In this document: positions 1 through 11,300 of the stretch, piece by piece
Layout: every line of letters begins with the position of its first letter
How positions within the stretch are numbered: position 1 is the first letter of the stretch
Made by a program: the position numbers and the translations under genes
The notes under the pieces: generated by a model
Database searches by the model: none
What the model saw: the letters and a program-made list of their open reading frames with translations, nothing else
What the model was told of the DNA's origin: nothing
Assembly: GCA_963669155.1 (NCBI GenBank)
Contig: OZ022589.1
Span: 10,942,465-11,006,464, forward strand
Direction of reading: 5' to 3'
Length of the DNA: 64,000 bases
DNA from: Arbacia lixula
Lineage: Eukaryota > Echinodermata > Echinoidea > Arbacioida > Arbaciidae

Positions 1-115
1 ATGAAATGCGATTATGTAAGATATTCTTGTTCTTTTGAGGTATTGGACGTTAATCTACATGTTTTGGAATCGACAAGAAAAACAAAATGTGCGCAAAATG
101 TGGTCGCCCCATCAT

Positions 116-540
116 ACAAAGGACTGTAGTGTAGGACGTTATAACCACTGAGATTGCAGCTAGTTCCTCTGAATGCCCTTCCCTAGAATAAAGAATTCCC
201 TGAATGAGACTGTTATTCCTGGCTAGTGTTTACTCTGTGCGTGCATGCATATCGCATGTAAGCGCGGTAAAAAGTTTGCACGAGGCAGAGTTCATTTACG
301 TTCCCGATCTTTGTCTTTAGGTTTAAAAAATCAGTCTCTGTACAAAAGGCTGTAGTGTAGGATGTTATAACCGCTGAGATTGCAGCCGGTTCCTCTGAAT
401 GCCCCACCCTAGAATAAAGAATTCCCTGAATGAACTGTTATTCCTGGCAAGTGTTTACTCTGTGCGTGCATGCATATCCCGTGTAAGCGCGGTAAAAAGT
501 TTGCCAGAGGCAGAGTACATTTACGTTCCCTATCTTTGTC
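116..540. repeat. Two-copy direct tandem repeat, about 200 bp per copy
   Basis: The segment at about 116-315 recurs at about 343-540 with few differences and a spacing near 226 bp. Both copies contain GATTGCAGC, AGAATAAAGAATTCCCTGAATGA, GTGTTTACTCTGTGCGTGCATG and GCGCGGTAAAAAGTTTGC-like words. It lies upstream of the first visible GARS1 exon, so probably in an intron or 5' flank. The short ORFs seen in it are accidental. No mobile-element ends were recognised. Confidence 0.8.
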
Positions 541-733
541 CATTGCAAGCATATCACAAATTCCCTTCTCAAACTGCATGATGAGCAGTGCTTTTTAATG
601 TTCTTTATCTTATATTATAAGACTAGACCCTAATTAATTTTCAGTTAGACGTTCATCGAGCTCTATTAAACTTGTTTGTATGAAGACGGCTGTTCCTTTC
701 TTTGAACATATCAATGAGTGTAAATCACACTTT

Positions 734-1008
734 ACACTACAGCTCAAAGGAATTGGCATAGGGAAAGGGAAAGGGAAGGAGCCGCAGGTTTAAACCGCGA
801 TATATTTTGTCCTGCAGTTCAGCATGAAACGTTATGCTGTAGAATAAAACACATCATGTTACATGCTGAACTAGACAAAATATACTGCGGTTTAAAACTG
901 CTTAAAAGCATCATGTTTCATGCTGAGCAGAGCTAGACAAAATATACCACGGTTTAAAACTGCGGCTCCTTCCCTTTCTCTATACCAATTCCTTTGAGCT
1001 GGAGTGTA
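734..1008. mobile_element. MITE family A, copy 1 (TA-flanked, long inverted repeats)
   Basis: The two ends are inverted copies: CACTACAGCTCAAAGGAATT at the left and a matching AATTCCTTTGAGCTGGAGTG at the right, each followed inward by purine-rich GGGAAAGGGAAA and by a GCCGCAGGTTTAAACCGCG-like block. A TA dinucleotide sits just outside each end, as expected for Tc1/mariner-type insertion. No coding capacity. Four more copies occur in the window, at about 35.8, 52.7, 55.3 and 56.7 kb. Confidence 0.8.
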
Positions 1009-1177
1009 TGCACATTTCAGGATATCTTGGAATGCTATCTGACTGAAAAGATATTCATTTTACTGGTCTTAAAGATTGAAAACTTACTCAAGAGTCTAGA
1101 TTTTGCTTGAATGAAATTAGCCCCTAGATTTAGGTATTTTACATACTTCACTTAAAAAAAGTGTTTCTTCAATGAAT

Positions 1178-1635
1178 TTACAGGGATGGTCCACCCCAAA
1201 ATTAAATTGATTTATGTTTTACTAAAGCAGAAATATAAAAGAAACATATTAGTGAAGATTTGACTAAAGTTGGTCAAAACATAAGATAGTTACGATTGTT
1301 TAAAGTTTTGATTTTGTGATGTTGCAGGCGAGGTACTCTTCCATATGTTTTTCCATAAATTGTTTATTTTTCTGTATAAAATGCTTATTAAAAAAAATGT
1401 TTATAAATTGCTTCTTGGTGAAATAGTAAATATCGTTTTGAGAAAATGGACATTTAACAAAAAATTGTACACAACATGGGAGAGGACCTCGCATGTGACG
1501 TCGAGAAATAAAAAAAATCTAATAACTTTCTTTTCCTTTGACAGATTTTCGTTAAACCTTCACTGATATGTTTTTTTTTTCATGTTTCTGCTTTTATTAA
1601 AACTGACTTAACTTCAGGGTTGCCTATCCCTTTAA
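1178..1635. mobile_element. TTAA-type MITE, family E1 copy 1
   Basis: Left end AGGGATGGTCCACCCCAAAAT and right end CTATCCCTTTAA are inverted versions of each other. Inside, AAAGCAGAAATATAAAAGAAAC on the left is mirrored by TTTCATGTTTCTGCTTTTAT on the right. It ends 25 bp before the first visible GARS1 exon. It resembles the element at 9094-9568 end to end. The ORFs inside are not genes. Confidence 0.7.
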
Positions 1636-1659
1636 ACATGACTCTATGTCTTGATGCAG

Positions 1660-4600
1660 GGAGACATTGTGCGGAAGATGAAGGCAGATGGTATCCCTGA
1701 CATTGACATCAAGAGGGCTGTGGTGGAACTCAAGGCTCGGAAGAAAGCATTGGAGGACAAGGTAGGAAGGGGGGGGGGGGGGTAATGTGAGCAGGAGAGG
1801 TGAGGGGAAAGAGGAGGAGGATATGGTAAGGGTGAGGAGGAGGAGAAGGTGAGGGGAATGAGGTGGAGAAGGTTAGGGGAAGGAGGAGACGGTGAGGTGG
1901 AAGATAAGAAGGTGAGGAGGAGGAGGAGAATGTAAGGGGAAGGAGGAGAAAATGAGGGTGAGGAGGTGGAGAAGGTTAGGGGAATGAGGTGGAGAAGGTG
2001 AGGGGAAGGAGGAGACGGTAAGGTGGAGGATAAGAAGGTGAGGAGGAGGAGGAGAATGTAAGGGGAAGGAGGAGAAAATGAGGGTGAGGAGGTGGAGAAG
2101 GTTAGGGGAAGGAGGAGGTGGGGGAGGATGTAAGGGGAAGGAGGTGGAGGAGGAGAAGGTGAGGGTAAGGAAGAGAAGGTGAGGGTTAGGAGGAGAAGGT
2201 GAGGGGAATGAGGTGGAGAAGGTGAGGGGAAGGCGGAGAAGCTGTGGGTGAGGAGGAGAAGGTGAGGGGGGAGGAGAAGTTGAGGGGAGGAGGAGAAGGT
2301 GAGGAGGAGGAGGAGAAGGTGAGGAGAAGGGGTAGAAAATGGTGAGGGGAAGGAGATGAAGGTGAGGTGGAGGAGGAGAATGTGAGGGGAAGGAGGAGAA
2401 AATGGTGAGGAGAAAGGAAAGTGTGAGCAGGTCAGTTAGAGGGAGGAGAAACCAGGAAGAGGAAAAGGGGAAGAAAGAAGTGGATGAAGAAAAAAAGGCA
2501 AATGAATTAAGTCATTCAAATTATAAATAGAAGTTATCTTGGGGATGTGATATTGTTGAGCAAGAAAGTTTACTTTGCAATCGAACAGGAAGTCTGGAAA
2601 GGCCAGAAAGTCTCATTTGCAGAAGAGCTTGGCATGTGACCAGTGGAAATTAGGACAATCCTTTAATTCTTCTGGTGGCACGGTTGCATTTATACACCAG
2701 TAAAACTAATAGGTCCCATAGAAGGAGAACAGCAGGCTCCCGAATTCTAGTGAGGATAAATTATTAAGCACACATAACCTCATGTACTGACTTGAAAATG
2801 CACACAAAAAGCACTGTTTGTCAAAACCTTCATTCCCCTCTAAGGTGATCTATTCCTAATAATATATCTTGTTTATCTGTCCGTGTCTCTGTAGGAACTT
2901 GCCTTGACTTCTAAAGGGCTGAAGTTTGACCGATCAAAAATGGAGGACACCCTGAAGAGGAGATTCTTCTATGACCAGTCGTACGCTATTTATGGAGGTA
3001 AGTTTTGCTTAATGTTACAGTGTATCAGAATGTCCAGTCTGGAATAATTCCTCTGACTGATTAAAGTATGCTTTATATTTGGATGTTGTAAAAAGATTGT
3101 ACTTAATATATTTGCAAATACAGTAAAACTTATGTAAGGGACCTCCTCTACTAATAGACTACCAGCTCATAGAGACCACAGTTTGTGTTTATGCTGAGAT
3201 TGGTTTCTCATTGAAAACTGTATTAAAGTAACCTGCACGTAAAGGCCACCTAAAAAAAGATCACATTTATTGTCTCCTTTGAGTGAACTTAATGTACAGT
3301 TTTCACTGTATTCAATTTGGGAGTATAAATCAAGTTAACATAGTTTCATTAGTGAAGTGAGGGCACTCTGGTATACTATAGTGCTGAGAGATCTTGACTC
3401 TTGCAGAAAGATCCTGGTTTTAAGCCCAGCCCAGTGTGTACTGTACGTCCTTGGACAAGGTGTTTTGCTCATGTTTGTCCCTCTCAACCCAGGTTTTGTA
3501 GACAGGTACCTGGCAGGAATAAAATTTTCCTGATCTTATTAGATCAACTAACTGCTAGACCTGCATACTTGGCGGCTTGGCTAAAGCCGGGTTAATAATC
3601 AAGCACTTTGGGTAATACTTGTACTAGGAAAGCGATACGTAAAAGCTGATTATTATTATTATTAATATTGTTATTCATTTTGTGAATTCTGGAAGGTGTG
3701 AGTGGTCTGTACGACTATGGGCCGACTGGCTGTGCCATGAAGGCCAATCTGATCAACATCTGGAGGAACCACTTCATCATTGAGGAGAGCATGCTGGAGG
3801 TCGACAGCGCCATGCTGGCCCCTGACACCGTCTTCAAGTAGGTTCTGGCTTTGTGGGGTTTTTTTTGTCAGTCCTGAGACTGAATGAGAGAGATGTTACA
3901 ATTATAGCCCTGGGGGGTGTTTCACCAAGTTGTTCTTAAGCTAAGAATGACTTTTCGCACGACTGGTGACACTTTCTTCTGCTAAATCCGATTCTCAATC
4001 TCCCATCAGGTAAGGTTGAAATCTGATCTTTCTTGTAAATTAAAATTCCTGTTGCTAACAAGTGTCTGAATACAATGATTATGGTTTGTCAAATTTGATT
4101 AGGATTTCTTGGAAATTAACTTCTACTAGATCTATAAAAGACAGGAACAAATTCTCATTTAGCACAAGGAAAAAGGAAGGTTTTACCAGCCGTGCGTAAA
4201 GGCGTTCTTAACTTAAGAAAAGCTTGGTGAAACACCCCCCAGATCGCTGGATACAAGAATGTTTCTTGCACACATATGTGCACCACCTCCATTCCCCAGC
4301 GAGTATTTCTTGCGCGCTGAATGAAATTGGCGCTGGGCCAAGATCAATCACATAATTGGCCACCTCCTATTACATACCCATTTATACTCCTGGGTGGAGA
4401 GCAGCAGTGTGGATAAAGTATCTTGGTGAAAGACACAAGTGCCATGGGTGGGCTTGAACCTTGAGATCTTCAGTCACAGCTCACAACCACTATACCATGA
4501 CACCTCCACAAGCCTGTGCTTCATGCAATTTATTAGTTATTTATTTATTTTTTTTTACAAAATGTGATTTTGTGTGAAAAAGGGGTTACACCCCTTTGAT

Positions 4601-7600
4601 TACTGCAAGCCCACTTATATTTTCTGTTCCATTGACTTTGCCACCAGGGCATCTGGGCACGTTGAGCGGTTTGCAGACTTCATGGTGAAAGACGGCAAGA
4701 CTGGGGAGTGCTTCCGAGCTGATCATCTTCTCGCTTGTGAGTTCTCTCATTCATCCATTCATTCATTTATTGATTTATTCATTCATTCATTTATTTATTT
4801 ATTTATTCATTCATTCATTCACGCATTTATTTATTCATTTATCAACACAATCATATATTCATTTATCTATTAATTTATTCATATATTCATTTATTCATTC
4901 TTTCATCTATTTCATCATTATTTTGTTTATTAGTCCGTTCATCCTATCAATCATTCATCAATACATTCATCAATTCATCAAAATTCTCATCATCCATCCA
5001 TTCATTCATTCATTCATTCATTCATCAATTTTTTCATCCTTTTATTCATTTATTCATTCATCTAATCTAATTAAATTGATCAATGATTCAGCACATGTTT
5101 TCATTTGTGCATGTATTCTAATACATACATGTAGGACCATTTTTTGTTAATATACATTTGTAGTGAAATCATTCCATACATTTTTTTCCCCTTTGCTTAT
5201 CGAGCATTTAGTGATAGCTTACTCAATACAGGAGGTCGAAAGCAGTTCTTCAGTGATTTTCTTTTAACATGAATTAGTCAATGATTTCCATTATATGCTG
5301 TATTCTTATTTCTTTCTCTTACTACATATGGTAGCATATCTAGAGAAACTTAGTGCGGACAAGAAGGCGACAGAAGAACAACGGAAGGAGTACCAGATGA
5401 CCATTGCCCAGCTAGACAACTATGGCAAGGCGGAGCTGACAGAACTCTTCAAGAAGTACAAAGTGCTGTCACCAACCACCAACAACGAACTCTCGGACCC
5501 CATGGAGTTCAACCTCATGTTTGCCACCGCCATCGGTCCTTCTGGAAACATGCCCGGGTGAGAAGGAAAGAATGTTAAGAGAGAGATAGGAAGAGAGGGG
5601 GGAAGGGAGGGAGAAAAGAGAGAAAGGGAGAGAGGGAGGGAGGGAGGGAAAGAAAAAGAAAGATAGAGAGGGGGAGAGAAAAGAAATATAGAGAGGGAGA
5701 GAGAGAGGTTCTGGGTAGATATGGTAGCATTTATCAGAAAAATTGACCACATGTACCATACAAGTCATTCTTGAGCTTTGGTCTGCAGCCGTTTTTTAAA
5801 GACATTATTATATTTTTGTCCTTCCCTCTTGCAGCTACCTGCGACCAGAGACTGCCCAGGGTATTTTTGTCAACTTCAAGCGGCTTCTGGAGTTCAACCA
5901 GGGTCGCCTGCCCTTTGCCGCTGCTCAAATTGGCAACGCATTCCGCAACGAGATCTCTCCTAGAGCCGGACTCATCCGAGTAAGGTATGTAATGCACATG
6001 ACTATACGACACTGTGTTTAATGCTATTATGTTTTTGGATTGTCTATCTCTCCACAGATCTATCTCCAGACCATTTATTTCAAGCTTGATACCTGCATGT
6101 CATTCATGGAATCAACAATCTGTAGACTTGGGGTCAAATTTGACTGAAGACAATGATCAAAGGTCAATCATGTGTGCCCAAAATGGCAACAAATGTATTT
6201 TTTCACTATAAGTAGGAATCAATTGATTTATCTAACCAAATGCAGTGCATGTATCAACAAAGAAGGGATTTTTTTTATCACTTTCACAGGGAGTTTACTA
6301 TGTGTGAGATAGAGCACTTCATTGACCCGAGCAACAAGGACCATCATAAGTTTGACACGGTAGCAAATCTGGCCCTCCCTCTGTTCCCTGTTGACCGCCA
6401 GGTGGCCGGACTATCGCCCATCACAATGACCATCGGGGAGGCCGTCGAAAAGGTAAGAGGTCGGGGCCCAGTGGCCATCCCATAGTCCATCTTCATGTGT
6501 GATAAAAGGCAGGGTGTCCCACTTGCAAAAGTCATGAAACTCAGCAGGACTCGTCAGTTTACCAAATGATAACGTGTATGAAATCGTACAGTCATAGCGT
6601 TATGAACATTGTCAGGAAACGGGATGAACTATCCTTGTTTACATTTGAAACGCAGCGAGCATAGTCTACATTCATAATCGTATTGTCCCCGTCAGCACAC
6701 AATGTGGGCATTTCTCCCATTGAACGCATGCACCGTGGAGCAGACCGGTGTGGACCATAGCGCACAGCGGTCTCCCGTCTATCAATGAGAGTCGCCATAT
6801 AAACACTCCTCAAGGGAGTTAAGAAACCAGGGGCCATTTTCATGAAACTTTACTAAGCCTAGTTAGTTACTAAAGTGCATGGAAATGCATGCATTGTGGT
6901 AACCAACTAGGCTAGTAAGCTTTCATGAATATGGCCTCTGGTCTTTATATACAGTTCACTTTGATATATGTTTCATTGAGAAGCAGTTTTCAAGGGAAAC
7001 AAGTGATATGGTGTTGTGTTAACGTAGTGCTGCGTGTCGGGATCAACTATAAAGGGTATAGTTCTGCTTAATTCTGAGTTGAGGAAGGACTAGTGGATTA
7101 GAAGTGCATTACGGGTTGTAGCACATTTAGTACTCAAATAACTCAAATGATGAGTAACTCTCTGTGATAAATCTTTCTATATCTCTCTAATGAATCTGTC
7201 TATGTCTGATTCAAGCTCTCTGACCTCTCTGAATATATACTGTTTCTTTTAAAATATACAAGTGAACAATTAAAGTTAAATTCATAAAGAAGACCAGTTT
7301 CTTGGATGGATGATGTCTCATACATATTCCACAGAAAATGGATGTTAACTACGTCACAGTTCCTGAATTCTAGTAAGTGTCATTCAGGGACTTGCCCCAT
7401 AAAACTTGAGGGTCAGCTTTAACCTTGAGAGCAATTAGGCTTCTGGAAAGTGGTCATAAACGTGGAAACATGATTTGGGCGGGGAAGTGGTTAAAGAACT
7501 TACTCAGTATGTGTATATCACGCAACAATAGGCAGGTGGTCGCAGGGTTCATTGTACTATCATGCTCAATTCCCTCCCTCCCCACGCCCAGGGCTTGATC

Positions 7601-8229
7601 AAGAGCCGCGTGCTGGGCTACTTCATTGGCCGCACCTTCCAGTACCTGACCAAGGTGGGCGTCGACCCAAAGCAACTGCGCTTCCGCCAGCACATGTTCA
7701 ACGAGATGGCCCACTACGCCTGCGACTGCTGGGATGCCGAGACCAAGACCTCATACGTAAGAACTAGTGGGGGGGAAACAAATGTCTCCAGGCGATTTGT
7801 TCAGGGTCTGGTGTCATGAAAGTAACTCATTGATTTTCATATTTTCCCATGAAATGCAGTGTACTGCACTGAGTGTGCAACATCATTTTTTTATTGCACA
7901 CTTTGTTGTACTCCATACACTGCACCAAGAAAGATGCACATCATGTGATGCATTTTGACCAATCACGATGCCTTAAAAAGCATAGGTAATTTTATAGCGA
8001 TTCATTGTCCTTCCCAGGAAATGTTTTTCCCATGGTTGATACACGTATACTTAGATAGTATATTACATACATGTAATATAAACATATATACCTTGCACAG
8101 TCTAGTGTGTTAACATTCCCAAAAGTGGAAATTATTGCTTTTACAGGGACACTTTCATTATTATTATTAGTAGTAGTAGTATTTATTTATTTTTTTACTT
8201 ATTCATTTATTTATTTATCTATTTATGTA

Positions 8230-8321
<92 letters not shown>

Positions 8322-11300
8322 CATTAATCTTCTTCTTATTTTTTTTTTTTTTTTTGGGGGGGGGGGGGGGCTTCTTTCTGCATTATGGGGACTACAATAT
8401 TTTAGCCCCTATAATTCTTTTTTTACTAGTGAGGATAGACAGGCACTATGTCATTGCTTATCGCAGTATATGTACTTCATCTTTCATAACGATGTGATAT
8501 TTGTTGCTGGTCTTATATTCAGGGATGGGTGGAGTGCGTTGGCAATGCAGACAGATCATGCTTTGATCTTGCCCAGCACGCCAAGCACAGCAAGGTCCCC
8601 ATGGTGGCTGAAAAGAGACTACCAGAACCTATATCCTTTGATTCATCTTGCATTCTTGAGTTTTCTTCGAGAGCTGCACCAGGTAGATGTGTTTTATCGA
8701 TGAACATGTCATTCTTGAGCTTAGATTTTACTTCATATGCTTGGGGGAAGCTCATAGTTTAATGAAGGTCCTGTTGTAGCAATTTATTATTGAAGATTAT
8801 TATTATTATTATTCTTAACCCATAATGCTAATGTAGTCTAGTAGTACAGACCCGCTCGAATGATAACATGCCAATTGACTATTTAATACATTTATATCGC
8901 AATAATCGTGTTGCTTCATAGCAAAATAACTACTTTTCCTCTTGAAACATCATAGTTTTTCTATACAAATACAATTATAGGTTATTAAACTTATTCTCTG
9001 CATTATTAGTATAGATATATGAAAATGCATATTTTAAGACTACATATTTATAACACACAGTCAATGAGAGACCACACACAGTTCGCTCCCTCTTTAAAGG
9101 GATAGTCCATCGTGAAATTATTTTGTTTTCAATAAATGGAGACACATGAAAGAAACACATAAGTGAAGGTTTGATGAAAATCCATCAAAGGATAAGAGAA
9201 TTATGATTTGTTAAAATTCTAATTTATGTGCGAGGTGCTCTCCCATATGTTGTCCACAACTTTTTTGCTGTGTGCATTTACTCAAAAAGATAAGCATCCT
9301 TTTACCAGTGAATTTGGTACATCATTAGAAATATGTTATTACATACATACCTGTAGGAAAAAAAATCTTTACATTGTCAAAAGCAGAAAAAGAGCAATTT
9401 ATGGAATTATTTTGTACTCAACACGTGACATCACAAAATTGAAATTTCAAAAGATCCCAACTTTCTTATCCTTTGATGGATTTTGCGTCAAACCTTCACT
9501 ATTATGTTTCTTTCATGTTTCTGCTTTTATTGAAACAAACTTATTTGCAGGGTGAGCTATTCCTTTAAAGGAAAATTATTTAGGAAAGAAGGTTATTCTC
9601 CAGTTCTTTGATGAAGCGTATCCTTGAATGAAGGTTGTGCCTGAGCATGTTTATTATGAGACGTCTATTCCTTGACTGAGTGCTCCTCACAAGACGGTGG
9701 ATGTGGTGGAGGCGGCCCCGGTGAAGAGCGTCTTGGGAAAGGCCTTCAAGAAAGATGCCAAGATGATCATGGAGCACCTGGGTCAGCTAGACTCCTCCCA
9801 GCTGACGGAGCTTGAGGGGACACTGAGCGGGGCCAGGTTAGGAGTAGGGGAACTCCCCTGTCTCTCTTTCACTCTCTTTCTCTCCCTCTCCTATTCTCGC
9901 TCTCTTTATATATCTGTTGCTTGCTCACTCTATCTACACTGTATATCTCTTTCTGTCTCTCTCTTGTCCCTTGTCACATTAGTACTTTCTATCTATCTCT
10001 CTCTATCTCTGTCTCTCTCCCTCTCTTACTCTCGCTCTCTATATACCTCTTTTGCTTGCTCACTCCCTCCGTCTCTTTCTCTCTTTCTCTTGTCTCTCTG
10101 TCTGTCTTATTGGCACTTCCATCTATCTATCTATCTCTATCTCTGTCTTTCTCCCTCTCTTAGTTTTGCTCTATTTATCTTTCTTGCTCACTCACTCATC
10201 TATCTATCTCTGTCTTTGTCTCACTTTCTCTGTCTATCTTTCTGTCTTATTGGGGCTTTTTATGTATCTCTTTCTATCCCTGTCTCCTCATATTCTAGCT
10301 CTTTATCTCTCTTGCTGACTGGCTCTATTTCTCATTCTTTTTTCTCTCTCTCTCGTTCTCTTTTGCTCTCCCTTTCAAATCGCACATTCTGCATGACCAT
10401 TGCACATACTGAAGCAATTCTTTATGGCATCCTCTGAGTGTAGTCATGTGTACGTTACTGTGTGTTGCTCAGCATAGGTTTCAGTGTGGTGTATTAACTG
10501 AATAGGTAACTTCGTGATCACAAAACAATACAATGCTTTCGTAAAAAATCACACTGCCTACTAGTATACTGACAAGAGATGCACTATAGCTAGCTAACGG
10601 CGCATACAGTACTTATGGGCCACCCATATGAAGCGGAGCCTATGTGTGCAGCGCAGGATAGGACTATGCAATAAGCAACATTTTGCAGTGTATAAGTAAA
10701 AACGTCATTGTAAGAAATAAGCTTGATTTAAAAGGACGTGAAATTTACTACGTTTTCAGTAGCTTGAAGGCAACATTCTGCATGCTCATTGTGGAGTGTT
10801 TCTTCTTTGTGACTTGAGATTGAAATGTTGGATGTTATTTCATTGTCCGCAGTGAGGCCGACATAGAGGTGAACGGAAAGACCTTCAAGCTGACCCCTGA
10901 CATGCTCAAGGTCAACAGGTTCCAGAAGACCGTTCATGGTAAGACCTTCCACTCCCTCAAGATTTTGTAACACATTTGGCAAGAAACACATTTGTTTTCC
11001 ACTTAATTTTCAACAAACAAAAATACCTTCTACTTTTTTTTCTGACTTGTTTTCCATTCATTTACAGGATGGAGCACGCTATCCTTACTACTGGGTGTAT
11101 GCCTGCAATTTCTTTGTAAAAATGAAATTACCCCAGAAAGCCCTTTCACTAAAATCTAGCAGAATGGTTCTTACGGTAGACTACTCATGAATATTAATGA
11201 GTTGGATTAAATGAGACTCTTCATTCTTTGTTTCCATGTTGTCGTGTCTTGACCCGTGAACTAGAAATAGCTTATGTGGGTAAGTCGCTGCCCGGGAAAC

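Noticed and set aside
4574-5150. ORFs rich in I, H, S and F
   Set aside because: Translations of the ATTC/ATTT repeat. Only 4648-4736 is coding (GARS1).
8631-8683. Extension of GARS1 exon 8523-8630 to the GT at 8684
   Set aside because: It would add about 18 unrelated residues and put the next exon out of frame; the AT-AC reading is exact.
8107-8703. 198-codon ORF rich in I and F
   Set aside because: Created by the (ATT)n tract and running out of frame into a real GARS1 exon.
9697-10437. 246-codon ORF
   Set aside because: The first 47 codons are the GARS1 exon 9691-9836; the rest is the CT-rich tract translated.
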